A DNA stretch of 64,000 bases from an uncultured Candidatus Melainabacteria bacterium (lineage in GTDB: Bacteria > Cyanobacteriota > Vampirovibrionia > Gastranaerophilales > Gastranaerophilaceae), in the NCBI GenBank assembly GCA_934718085.1, contig CAKUZL010000001.1, forward strand, positions 124,001-188,000, read 5' to 3'. The first letter of the stretch is position 1, and each line of letters opens with the position of its first letter. This document shows positions 31,018-38,445 of the stretch, one piece after another. The position numbers and the translations under genes were made by a program. A model generated the notes under the pieces. It saw only the letters and a program-made list of their open reading frames with translations, was not told the DNA's origin and searched no databases.

Positions 31018-32004
31018 CTAGACCGCCGCCGCTTTTTGTTTCTCGAGAATGTGCTCAATCCATTCGGGGTGCGAAAGATACCAGTTTATGGTCATCTTAA
31101 TCCCTTCTTCGAAAGTCACCGAAGGTTCCCAACCGAGTTCCGACGTAATTTTGTCGTTCGAAATCGCGTAACGGCGGTCGTGACCGAGTCTGTCTTCGAC
31201 ATATTTTATCATCGAAGAATCGTTGCCCGTTGCGGCAAGAATAAGTTCGGTTATTTCGAGGTTTGTTTTTTCGTTGTGTCCGCCGATATTGTAGACTTCT
31301 CCGACTTTTCCTTTGTGTAAAACCGTATCAATCGCTTTGCAGTGGTCGTAAACGTACAGCCAGTCGCGAACGTTTTGTCCGTCGCCGTAAACGGGTACTT
31401 TTTCGCCTTTTTGCAATAACGTTATGAAATACGGAATAAGTTTTTCCGGATACTGATAGGGTCCGTAATTGTTCGAACACCGCGTTGTAAGGACGGGCAT
31501 GCCGTAGGTTTCGTGATAAGCTCTGACAAGCATATCGGCTGACGCTTTTGACGCCGAGTACGGTGAGTTCGGAGCAAGCGGGGTTGTTTCGTAAAAATAT
31601 CCCGTTTTGCCGAGCGAACCGTAAACTTCGTCGGTCGAAACCTGCAAATATCTTTCGATTCCGATTTCTTTGCACGCCTGAAGCAAATTAAGAGTTCCTT
31701 TTACGTTGGTGTCGATAAATATCTCGGGACCCGTAATCGACCTGTCGACGTGGCTTTCCGCCGCAAAATTTACGACGGCGTCGGATTGAGAAACCAAATC
31801 TCTCACAAGGTTTTTATCGCAAATATTTCCGTGAACGAACGTATAATTCGGGTTGTCCTTTACGTCGTCGAGGTTTTCGATATTTCCCGCATACGTTAAC
31901 GCGTCAAGGTTCGTGACTTTGTATTCGGGGTAGGTGTTCAAAATATGTCTGATGAAGCAGTTCCCGATAAATCCGGCACCGCCCGTTACCAAAATATTTT
32001 TCAT
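31018..32004 (-). CDS. rfbB: dTDP-glucose 4,6-dehydratase
   Basis: 328 residues. Extended short-chain dehydrogenase: NAD motif VTGGAGFIGNCFIRHIL, catalytic QVSTDEVYGSLG (Thr/Asp/Glu) and YSASKASAD (Tyr-x3-Lys). It makes dTDP-4-keto-6-deoxyglucose, the precursor of rhamnose and other deoxysugars. The partner genes rfbA, rfbC and rfbD are not in the window. Last gene of a five-gene operon; its ATG overlaps the stop of the DUF1292 gene (TAATG). Confidence 0.94.
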   Translation of the reverse strand: MKNILVTGGAGFIGNCFIRHILNTYPEYKVTNLDALTYAGNIENLDDVKDNPNYTFVHGNICDKNLVRDLVSQSDAVVNFAAESHVDRSITGPEIFIDTNVKGTLNLLQACKEIGIERYLQVSTDEVYGSLGKTGYFYETTPLAPNSPYSASKASADMLVRAYHETYGMPVLTTRCSNNYGPYQYPEKLIPYFITLLQKGEKVPVYGDGQNVRDWLYVYDHCKAIDTVLHKGKVGEVYNIGGHNEKTNLEITELILAATGNDSSMIKYVEDRLGHDRRYAISNDKITSELGWEPSVTFEEGIKMTINWYLSHPEWIEHILEKQKAAAV

Positions 32005-32291
32005 TATTCTTCTCCGTCGTCTTCTTCTTGCGCCATTCCCGTTATGAATGCCGAAACTTTTTCGAATTCGTCGTCGTCTTCTATTCTTTCGAAAACGTAA
32101 TCGTCTCCGTCCTGTTCGAGTCTCATTACGACAAGCGCTTCTTCCTCGTCGTCCGAGTCGGTTATCGGGTACAAAAGTCCGTATTCGGTATCGTCGATTG
32201 CGATAATGTCCACAATCTCGAATTGTACCTCGTTTCCGTCTTCGTCAACCGTCGAAATAATTTTGCTTTCTTCGTTCATTTCTTCGCTCAT
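32004..32291 (-). CDS. DUF1292 (YrzB-like) acidic protein
   Basis: 95 residues from ATG 32291, chosen for the AAGGAAAA site upstream; a TTG at 32321 inside ruvX is less likely. The DUF1292 pattern is clear: STVDEDGNEVQFEIVDIIAI, TEYGLLYPITDSDDEEEALV, VFERIEDDDEFEKV. Strongly acidic throughout. DUF1292 proteins often lie next to ruvX/yqgF in other bacteria, as here. Function unknown. Confidence 0.88.
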   Translation of the reverse strand: MSEEMNEESKIISTVDEDGNEVQFEIVDIIAIDDTEYGLLYPITDSDDEEEALVVMRLEQDGDDYVFERIEDDDEFEKVSAFITGMAQEEDDGEE

Positions 32292-32301
32292 TTTGTTTTC
32301 C

Positions 32302-32709
32302 TTATCTTCCCGTTCTGTCAAGGTATTGTTGTAATATTATACACGCACTTTGCGTATCTACAAGTCCTTTGTTCTTTGTATATTTTTTCCCGACAGCCGC
32401 AAGTGTCATTTCCGCCTGCCTGCTCGTCAACCTTTCGTCTTCGAAAACTATTTCGTATTCTTCTTCAAAATTCTTTACGAATTTCATGCAATCTTCCGCC
32501 TGGGCTCCGAGAGTTCCGTTCATGTTCTTGGGAAGCCCTGCCACGATTGTTTTTACACCGTACTCTCCGCAAAGCGACTTTATTTTTTCGACGGCCTTTT
32601 TTTCCGGATTTCGTTCGATTGTTCCCGTCGGAGTCGCCAAAATCCCCGTGGCGTCGCTGACGGCCGTTCCTATTCTTTTTGTTCCTATGTCAAGTGCCAA
32701 AACTCTCAT
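32302..32709 (-). CDS. ruvX: YqgF/RuvX family RNase H-fold protein (pre-16S rRNA nuclease)
   Basis: 135 residues. RNase H-like fold: RVLALDIGTKRIGTAVSDAT with the first catalytic Asp, then IVAGLPKNMNGTLGAQAEDCMKF, VFEDERLTSRQAE and a final Asp near DTQSACIIL. Family members process the 5' end of 16S rRNA and were once proposed as Holliday-junction resolvases. Its ATG overlaps the stop of the upstream gene (ATGA). Confidence 0.93.
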   Translation of the reverse strand: MRVLALDIGTKRIGTAVSDATGILATPTGTIERNPEKKAVEKIKSLCGEYGVKTIVAGLPKNMNGTLGAQAEDCMKFVKNFEEEYEIVFEDERLTSRQAEMTLAAVGKKYTKNKGLVDTQSACIILQQYLDRTGR

Positions 32710-34346
32710 TCTTCAATCCACCGATTTTCTATTTCCGCGATAATTTTGTCGACGGTTCTTGCGTCGGGTTCTTTGTCTTTTTTCGTTCGTTTGCCGAAAA
32801 TATTCGTCGGCATACGAAACTCCCTGTTTATCTGTCTTAACGTCACAAAATAATCGTATATGCTTCGTTTGATGATTTCTTCTTTCATTTTTTGTTGGAA
32901 TTCTTCGTCAAACAAAATCGAATAAACTTCTTCCGATTTTTTTTGAAGTCCCGTCAACTTGAACAACAACGCCGTGTTTTTCAGATTTTTTTCGAACAGT
33001 TCGCAGGTCTCGTTTTTCCAAATTACGTCGAAAAATTCTTTGCACAGATTTTCCAAACCGTCGATGTTTATTGCGTTCGACGAATTCATTTTGTCGATAA
33101 GAGCGGCAAATTCTTCGTTGTCTTTTGTCGTAAAGAACCATTTGTCGAAGCATCCGAGATCGAAAAGGTCTTTTTCCGCGGCTTTGTCGATTTTTTTCGG
33201 AACGATTGTTGCTTTTAAAATTTCGTCGGGGTCGAAATTCGGTGTTCTGACGTCCGATAAAATCATGTTCCAACAGACAAACTCGTATTTAACGGGCATT
33301 TTCAGCTCCTTGGATTTTTTCAAAGCCGTGTCCGTGTAGTATTTTACGTTTTCGGGTGCAATTGCAAAGTAACCTTCGTTTTTGCAAAATCTTTCGACTA
33401 TTCGTTCAAATTCCGTTTCCGACAGCGTGAAAAATCCGAACGCGTCGACAACTCCGTAAGCCGCGTTTACGACCGCACAAAACATCATCAGACTTCCGTC
33501 GGAGCGTTTGCGCGAGAAAATCAGACCTGTGTTGTAGTGTCCGTCGGGAACGCTTGCGAAGCAAAGGTAAGGCGCGGTGTCGTACAGAGCTTTTTTGTAA
33601 AAATTTTCCGCGTCTTTTTTTGTTTTTCCCGCAAACTTTATTTGTTTAAGCTTCCTTGAACAAACGTTTTTCAGGGTTTCGTCGTCCGTTAACGCCGACA
33701 AATATTCGAACCCCGAAATTGCGACGGCGGAGTTTGTTTCCCCGAGACTTTCACAGGTTTTGAGCAAAATATCTTCGGGAAAATCGGTGTAAAGAATCGG
33801 TACCAGAATATTTGCAAGGTTGTCGCCCGAATAATCGTTCGCAAGCGAATCAATCAGCAACATCCTGTCTTCGCCTTTCAACGCGGTTAAAAAGTCCAAA
33901 AAATCGATTTGAGTTTCGGGATTGACCGTTGCGTACTCCAAAAGCTTTTGAGTATCGTACGAAATGACCGACTCCGCGTCCTCGAAGCAGTTGTAAAAAT
34001 CTTCGTAGGCGGGTGCTTTGCCGATAGCCTTTAATGTGCAGACAAGCTTGTATTTCAGTCTGTCGGGCGCCTTTTCGTCATACAAAATTCTGTTTATAAA
34101 TTCTTCCAGTCGCTCAAAACCGAGCAGGTCAATCATCAGCCCGCGAATTATCGCCGAAAGCCCCTCGTCTTCGGTCTTTTCGAGCTCTTTTGTCAAAATC
34201 TCGAAAACGGCGGGTTTGTCGTCGATTTTTTTTAAATCTTCCGTCAATTCCGTAAATTTTTCGACACTCAAATCGCCGGTCAATCTCAGTTGTGCAATTA
34301 CCGGCAATATTTTCGCTCTGATTTGAAGTTTGTTCAGCTTTTCCAT
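32706..34346 (-). CDS. Unknown helical-repeat protein
   Basis: 546 residues, no signal peptide. The first about 200 residues look like HEAT/ARM-type helical hairpins (AVFEILTKELEKTEDEGLSA, LKYKLVCTLKAIGKAPAYED, ILLKTCESLGETNSAVAISG). The middle part (about 255-330) is a mixed alpha/beta region (LCFASVPDGHYNTGLIFSRK, MMFCAVVNAAYGVVDAFGFF). The C-terminus is helical and basic (NIFGKRTKKDKEPDARTVDK). No known family. It lies between a ClpX-type zinc-finger gene and ruvX, overlapping ruvX by 4 bp, so it is translated with housekeeping genes. Confidence 0.78.
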   Translation of the reverse strand: MEKLNKLQIRAKILPVIAQLRLTGDLSVEKFTELTEDLKKIDDKPAVFEILTKELEKTEDEGLSAIIRGLMIDLLGFERLEEFINRILYDEKAPDRLKYKLVCTLKAIGKAPAYEDFYNCFEDAESVISYDTQKLLEYATVNPETQIDFLDFLTALKGEDRMLLIDSLANDYSGDNLANILVPILYTDFPEDILLKTCESLGETNSAVAISGFEYLSALTDDETLKNVCSRKLKQIKFAGKTKKDAENFYKKALYDTAPYLCFASVPDGHYNTGLIFSRKRSDGSLMMFCAVVNAAYGVVDAFGFFTLSETEFERIVERFCKNEGYFAIAPENVKYYTDTALKKSKELKMPVKYEFVCWNMILSDVRTPNFDPDEILKATIVPKKIDKAAEKDLFDLGCFDKWFFTTKDNEEFAALIDKMNSSNAINIDGLENLCKEFFDVIWKNETCELFEKNLKNTALLFKLTGLQKKSEEVYSILFDEEFQQKMKEEIIKRSIYDYFVTLRQINREFRMPTNIFGKRTKKDKEPDARTVDKIIAEIENRWIEE

Positions 34347-34355
34347 TCGTCGATT

Positions 34356-34646
34356 TTACACTTTGTGCCAAAAACTGTCCAAAATCGATTGCGCCTCGTG
34401 CGAAAGAATTTTGTCTTCCAAAATAAGGTATTGAACCGCAATCATCGTGCATTCCGAGCAGATATTTACCCCCGGTCCCTGAACCATTTTGATTACCTGC
34501 GTGTTCGGACGTCCGCAAAAACTGCAGTAAACGGGCTCAAAGTCCTTTTGTCCGCCGGATTTTCTTTCTTCGCGGGGTTCGCCGGATTTTTCCGATTTTG
34601 CCCGCATTTGCGCCAATGATACGATTTTTTCCTCTTCGTCGTGCAT
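34356..34646 (-). CDS. Stand-alone ClpX-type C4 zinc-finger protein
   Basis: 96 residues. Residues about 38-70 match the zinc-binding N-domain of ClpX: YCSFCGRPNTQVIKMVQGPG then VNICSECTMIA, with two CxxC pairs 19 residues apart. The rest is a charged N-terminus (EEEKIVSLAQMRAKSEKSGE) and a short helical C-terminus. There is no AAA+ domain. In ClpX this domain dimerises and binds SspB, lambda O and MuA. A free copy could act as an adaptor or dominant regulator, but that is inference. Leads the operon to rfbB; ribosome site GGGGAAG. Confidence 0.85.
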   Translation of the reverse strand: MHDEEEKIVSLAQMRAKSEKSGEPREERKSGGQKDFEPVYCSFCGRPNTQVIKMVQGPGVNICSECTMIAVQYLILEDKILSHEAQSILDSFWHKV

Positions 34647-34674
34647 TTTTCTTCCCCGATTTTATCCTTCCGAT

Positions 34675-34725
34675 ATTGTATCTCAAATGTAAAGTTATTG
34701 CAAAAATTTTTTTTGTCGTTAAAAT
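34675..34725. promoter_or_regulatory. Divergent promoter pair sharing one palindromic -35 hexamer
   Basis: TTGCAA at 34698-34703 is its own reverse complement. Rightward: 16-bp spacer then -10 TAAAAT (34720-34725). Leftward: 17-bp spacer then -10 TACAAT (complement 34675-34680). The leftward transcript would start about 22 nt before the zinc-finger gene, the rightward one just before the structured leader. Confidence 0.6.
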
Positions 34726-34731
34726 ATTAAA

Positions 34732-34934
34732 AAGGAGCGTCGTACCCGAGGTCGACTCGGGACGTACAAACGCAAAGGTCTTAAGGAACCGGAGGGGCAA
34801 AGGTGAATACCCGGGGCGGCAGGGTTCCGAAGTCGAAACCGGTGCGAAAGAGCTCTCGAGTGCCGCAAAATTCGAAAAACCGAGTCTTCGGACAAAACGG
34901 TAAACGGGGAAAACGGCGAGGAGGAATTGTCTTA
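34732..34934 (+). ncRNA. Structured leader RNA of unknown class before the TPR lipoprotein-lgt operon
   Basis: About 200 nt between a promoter and the ATG at 34935, GC-rich compared with other gaps. Seen: hairpin CGT-A-CCCGAG (34741-34750) with CTCGGG-ACG (34756-34764); GGAACC (34785-34790) with GGTTCC (34823-34828); GCGGCA (34816-34821) with TGCCGC (34861-34866); CCGA/TCGG near 34880; single-stranded A-rich joints. Pieces AGGAACC, GGTGAAT and AGGG recall the c-di-AMP (ydaO) riboswitch, but the diagnostic CAGCTAAC string is absent. It ends with the ribosome site GAGGAGGAA. Possibly a riboswitch; class unknown. Confidence 0.6.
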
Positions 34935-35543
34935 ATGCTGAAAATGCCTAAAATATGTGTTATAACGACGGTTTTGTTTTTGATGGTTACGGCGACCGCG
35001 TGTGTCAATAATTTTGCGGTTCAGGAACTTAACAACAAAGCGAAAGTCTATTTGGAAAAAGGTGATACCGAAGCCGCGGTCTCAAGGCTCGAGGCGAGTA
35101 TCGATCTTGACGGAAGTCTTTACGAAACTTATTATAACCTTTCGGTTGCCTACATAAAAGCCGAAAAATACGAAAAAGCCGTAAAAACTTTGAACAAAAC
35201 ATTGGAGTTGAAACCTGATTTCTACGATGCTTATTATTCTCTGGGTTCGGCTTACGAAAACAATGCGGAATTTTTGATTAAAAAATATGAGGAAGAGCTT
35301 GAATCCGAAGCTCAAAACGCCTGCGAGCCCGTTAAAACCGACGAAAAAATCGACCTTACCGACGCTCAAAAAACGGAAATTCTCGACAATTTCTCGAAAG
35401 CTCTCGACAATTACAACATGTATCTGACAAAACGCCCGGATGCTTCGGACAAAGCCAATGTCGAAAGTCTCATCGAGTATATTCAAAAAGAAATGGAAAA
35501 ATACAATTCTTCTCAAGACGAGCAAAAATCGGTAAATGAATAG
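34935..35543 (+). CDS. TPR-repeat lipoprotein
   Basis: 202 residues from ATG 34935 (GAGGAGG site 8-14 nt upstream; an in-frame GTG at 34803 lies in the leader RNA and is rejected). The signal sequence has a lipobox-like end TATAC with Cys23 as the probable lipidated residue. Then three TPR units: AVQELNNKAKVYLEKGDTEA, LYETYYNLSVAYIKAEKYEK, PDFYDAYYSLGSAYENNAEF, and a helical tail. It overlaps lgt, the enzyme that would lipidate it, by 8 nt. Partner unknown. Confidence 0.85.
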   Translation: MLKMPKICVITTVLFLMVTATACVNNFAVQELNNKAKVYLEKGDTEAAVSRLEASIDLDGSLYETYYNLSVAYIKAEKYEKAVKTLNKTLELKPDFYDAYYSLGSAYENNAEFLIKKYEEELESEAQNACEPVKTDEKIDLTDAQKTEILDNFSKALDNYNMYLTKRPDASDKANVESLIEYIQKEMEKYNSSQDEQKSVNE

Positions 35544-36309
35544 AATTGCTTTTGAAATAGGAAACATTCCCGTTACGAAATACGGGCTGACCCTCGGGTT
35601 TGCCGTGATGACGGGAATTTTTCTTTTGAATTTTTTCGCAAAAAAAATTTTCCCGAAAATTACTTCCGACGATGTGTGCGATTTTGCTTTTTGGTTGACG
35701 GTCGGAGGCATTGTCGGTGCAAGGCTTTGGTACGTGGTTCTTTCCGCCGATTTTTATTTGACGTATCCTTATGAAATTCTTGCGGTGCAACACGGAGGGC
35801 TTTCCATTCAGGGAGCACTTGCCGGCGGCGCTTTGGCGGCGTTTTTGTTTTCGAGAAAAAAAAATCTGCCGTTTTTGGCTTTGACGGATCTTTGTTCGCT
35901 TGTTTTGCCGATATGTCAGGCTATCGGTCGTCTCGGAAATTATTTTAACGGTGAAGCGTTCGGTCTGCCCTGCAACTTGCCGTGGAAAATCTATATCCCC
36001 TTTGAAAACCGTCCGCTGCGGTACTTGGGGTACGATTATTTTCATCCGACTTTTTTGTACGAAATGATTGCAAACATTTTTATATTTTTCGCTTTGCTAT
36101 ATTGCTTTAATGCCTCAAAACCTTTAAATAAAGGCTTCTTGACTTTTTTGTATCTGATTTTGTACTCGACGGTAAGAATTTTTATTGAATTCATCAGGGT
36201 CGACAGTGTTCTTAATATTTTCGGTATTCCGGTCGCCGTTTGGGTTTCCGTCGCATTCGTTTTTATCGGATTGGGCGGATTGTTTTTTGTAAATCGTGAA
36301 AAATCTTAA
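35536..36309 (+). CDS. lgt: Prolipoprotein diacylglyceryl transferase
   Basis: 257 residues, seven hydrophobic segments. It transfers diacylglycerol from phosphatidylglycerol to the lipobox cysteine. Hallmarks: VGGIVGARLWYVV, QHGGLSIQGALAGG, the essential GRLGNYFNGEAFG (Arg and Asn of the Lgt signature), HPTFLYEMIANI and STVRIFIEFIRVD. It overlaps the TPR lipoprotein gene. Confidence 0.95.
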   Translation: MNRIAFEIGNIPVTKYGLTLGFAVMTGIFLLNFFAKKIFPKITSDDVCDFAFWLTVGGIVGARLWYVVLSADFYLTYPYEILAVQHGGLSIQGALAGGALAAFLFSRKKNLPFLALTDLCSLVLPICQAIGRLGNYFNGEAFGLPCNLPWKIYIPFENRPLRYLGYDYFHPTFLYEMIANIFIFFALLYCFNASKPLNKGFLTFLYLILYSTVRIFIEFIRVDSVLNIFGIPVAVWVSVAFVFIGLGGLFFVNREKS

Positions 36310-36326
36310 AAATTTTTCTTTTTTTG

Positions 36327-36355
36327 TCGACAGTTTCGTTTTTTCGAGCTATAAT
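36327..36355 (+). promoter_or_regulatory. Promoter placing the start point at the mlaD start codon
   Basis: -35 TCGACA (36327-36332, 5 of 6), 17-bp spacer, perfect -10 TATAAT (36350-36355). The expected start point, 6-8 bp downstream, coincides with the ATG at 36362, so the message would be leaderless. Confidence 0.6.
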
Positions 36356-36361
36356 TTTGAT

Positions 36362-37045
36362 ATGAATAAGAAAAAAATATTTCTTGTCGAATGTTTTTTG
36401 TACGCGTTCATTTTTGCAATGATTGCGCTTCTTATTTTCTTTCTCTTCAAAATTTTTGAGGTTAAAAAAACTTCTTACGACATCGTTTTTCGCGATGTTG
36501 ACGGACTTTCCGTCGGGTCTCCCGTCAAAATGTCAGGGCTGAAAATCGGTTACGTCGACAAAATTACAATTGTCGACGACAGCGTTCACGTTTCGTTTTC
36601 GGTCAATCAAAAAGACGTTTTTATTCCTAAAGGCGCGCATGCCGTTGTCGAATTCTACGGGCTGGGGGGCTCGAAATCGCTTGAAATAATCCCTCCCGAC
36701 TCTTCGGACGAACGCTCCGCCATGATTGAATCGCTTTTACCTTACAAAGTTTCCGATTATTACAACGTCAGCGGCGAAATCAACCGCACACTCGAATCCA
36801 TTTCCGTCAAAACTTCTCATAATCTTGACGGATTTATGAGCTCTTCGCTTATGAACTATCCGCTTTCAAAACGCGTCAACGATTTGAACGGATTTATTAA
36901 AAACACCGTAAACGGGGATGTCATAGATACTTTAGACTCTTTCGTTACGGATTTTAACAAAAAACATAAAAATATTTCGTCCGAACAAGCTTTTCCGATA
37001 GGCTGTTCGGATTTTCAAAATAAGGAGAATTTCGATGTCGAATAA
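36362..37045 (+). CDS. mlaD: MlaD/MCE-domain lipid transport protein
   Basis: 227 residues from ATG 36362 (no Shine-Dalgarno; the frame is open back to 36296 inside lgt). One N-terminal transmembrane anchor (about 10-32), then the MCE domain (about 38-115): YDIVFRDVDGLSVGSPVKMS, GLKIGYVDKITI, the hydrophobic central strand VEFYGLGGSKSLEIIPPDS. Such proteins form hexamers that move phospholipids between inner and outer membranes. The C-terminal part is helical. No MlaE or MlaF genes are adjacent. It overlaps upp by 11 nt. Confidence 0.87.
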   Translation: MNKKKIFLVECFLYAFIFAMIALLIFFLFKIFEVKKTSYDIVFRDVDGLSVGSPVKMSGLKIGYVDKITIVDDSVHVSFSVNQKDVFIPKGAHAVVEFYGLGGSKSLEIIPPDSSDERSAMIESLLPYKVSDYYNVSGEINRTLESISVKTSHNLDGFMSSSLMNYPLSKRVNDLNGFIKNTVNGDVIDTLDSFVTDFNKKHKNISSEQAFPIGCSDFQNKENFDVE

Positions 37046-37712
37046 AGTTTGCGACAACTATACAACGGTTTGCTCTCACCCTTTGTGTTTGCATAATTTG
37101 ACCGTCATCAGAGACAAAAATACCACGGCCGAAGTCTTTCGCAGCGCGATAAAACGTTTGACGTATCTGCTTTTCTACACCGCTACCGCGGATTTGCAGG
37201 TCGAAGATACCAAAACTCAAACTCCGCTTTGCGAATGCACGACTCAAATTTTGAAAAAAGAAACCAAAATCATAATCGCTCCGATTTTGCGGGCGGGCTT
37301 GATTTTTTCGGACATCGCCAGCGAAATTATTCCGAACGCAAGTATCAGACATATCGGCATGTACCGCGACGAAAAAACCTTGAAACCCGTCTGGTACTAT
37401 GATAAAACCCCCATCGAGTTCCAAAATCCGGAAAATACCATGATTTTCCTTCTCGACCCCATGCTTGCTACCGGAAACTCGGCTATCGACGCTATCAGAC
37501 TTTTTGTAAACAAAAAAATTCCCGTCGAAAACATAAGGTTTATCAGCCTTATCTCGGCTCCCGAAGGTCTGGAAAACATCAGAAAGTATTTCCCGACGCT
37601 CAAAATAGTTACCGCTCATATCGACGAAACTCTGAGCGCGAAAGGCTACATCCTTCCGGGTCTCGGCGATGCGGGCGACAGAATTTTCAACACGCAGGGC
37701 GACAATGTTTAA
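37035..37712 (+). CDS. upp: Uracil phosphoribosyltransferase
   Basis: 225 residues. It salvages uracil with PRPP to UMP. Hallmarks: HNLTVIRDKNTTAEVFRSAI, IIAPILRAGLIF, the PRPP loop FLLDPMLATGNSAIDAI (about 138-154) and the uracil-binding YILPGLGDAGDRIF. AAGGAGAA ribosome site within mlaD. It overlaps pgeF by 8 nt. Confidence 0.96.
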   Translation: MSNKVCDNYTTVCSHPLCLHNLTVIRDKNTTAEVFRSAIKRLTYLLFYTATADLQVEDTKTQTPLCECTTQILKKETKIIIAPILRAGLIFSDIASEIIPNASIRHIGMYRDEKTLKPVWYYDKTPIEFQNPENTMIFLLDPMLATGNSAIDAIRLFVNKKIPVENIRFISLISAPEGLENIRKYFPTLKIVTAHIDETLSAKGYILPGLGDAGDRIFNTQGDNV

Positions 37713-38445
37713 ATTTGACGACTTTTTCGGCAAAAAAATTTTGAAATCTTCGATTATCGATAACGCGTTTTTCACAACGCGAGATTTCGTCCTTCACCCG
37801 GGGACTCTTGAAAATCTCGACGATACTTGCGCCGAAAATCGGGCTTTTTTGAAAAAAAATCTCGGTGTATCAAATCTTTACACTGCAAAGCAGGTTCATG
37901 GCACGAACGTTGTTATCGCACACTCAAGCGAAGAAATTTACGAAAATTGCGACGGAATTGTTTTGACCGAACCTTCTTCCGCTTGTTTTTTAAATTTCGC
38001 CGATTGCATTCCTCTTATTTTGTATGACAAAAAACTTGATATCGGGGCGGTTCTCCACGCGGGGTGGCGCGGTACGGTTGCAAACATCGCTTCCGTCGGG
38101 GTTAAAAAACTTGTCTCTTTAGGCTCTTTACCGAAAAATATTTCCGCCGTAATCGGGCCCGGAATCGGAAAGTGTTGTTTTGAAACAGGTATTGACGTTG
38201 CCGAAAAAACGTTCGAAGTTCTCGCGGGCAATTCCGATTTCATCGATTTTAAAGACAAAAATGTTAAGTTTTGTATCGATTTAAAAAAAGTCAACGAAAT
38301 TCTGCTCCGAAAAGAGGGCGTTACGGACATTGACGTATCGGACTATTGCACTTCTTGCAAAAACGGTGTATTTTTTTCATACAGAAGAGAAAACAAAAAT
38401 ACGGCAAGGCACAGTGCCGTTTTAAGGTTGAAAAGGGACTTATGA
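37705..38445 (+). CDS. pgeF: PgeF/YfiH family protein (purine nucleoside phosphorylase/peptidoglycan editing factor)
   Basis: 246 residues from ATG 37705; an earlier in-frame start lies inside upp. DUF152 family: KQVHGTNVV (His ligand), NFADCIPLIL (Cys ligand), VLHAGWRGTVANI (His ligand), GPGIGKCCFETG, and the C-terminal YCTSCKNGVFFSYRR. In other bacteria these zinc enzymes act on purine nucleosides or correct muropeptide precursors (L-Ser for L-Ala). Its stop overlaps the next start (ATGA). Confidence 0.9.
   Translation: MFKFDDFFGKKILKSSIIDNAFFTTRDFVLHPGTLENLDDTCAENRAFLKKNLGVSNLYTAKQVHGTNVVIAHSSEEIYENCDGIVLTEPSSACFLNFADCIPLILYDKKLDIGAVLHAGWRGTVANIASVGVKKLVSLGSLPKNISAVIGPGIGKCCFETGIDVAEKTFEVLAGNSDFIDFKDKNVKFCIDLKKVNEILLRKEGVTDIDVSDYCTSCKNGVFFSYRRENKNTARHSAVLRLKRDL

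Noticed and set aside
34732..34934. Calling the leader a c-di-AMP (ydaO) riboswitch
   Set aside because: Only scattered pieces of the consensus are present in order. The best conserved CAGCTAAC segment and a closing P1 stem could not be found, so the class is left open.
34803..34934. N-terminal extension of the TPR lipoprotein from GTG 34803
   Set aside because: It would place a highly basic stretch before a signal peptide and lies inside the structured leader; ATG 34935 has a clear ribosome site.
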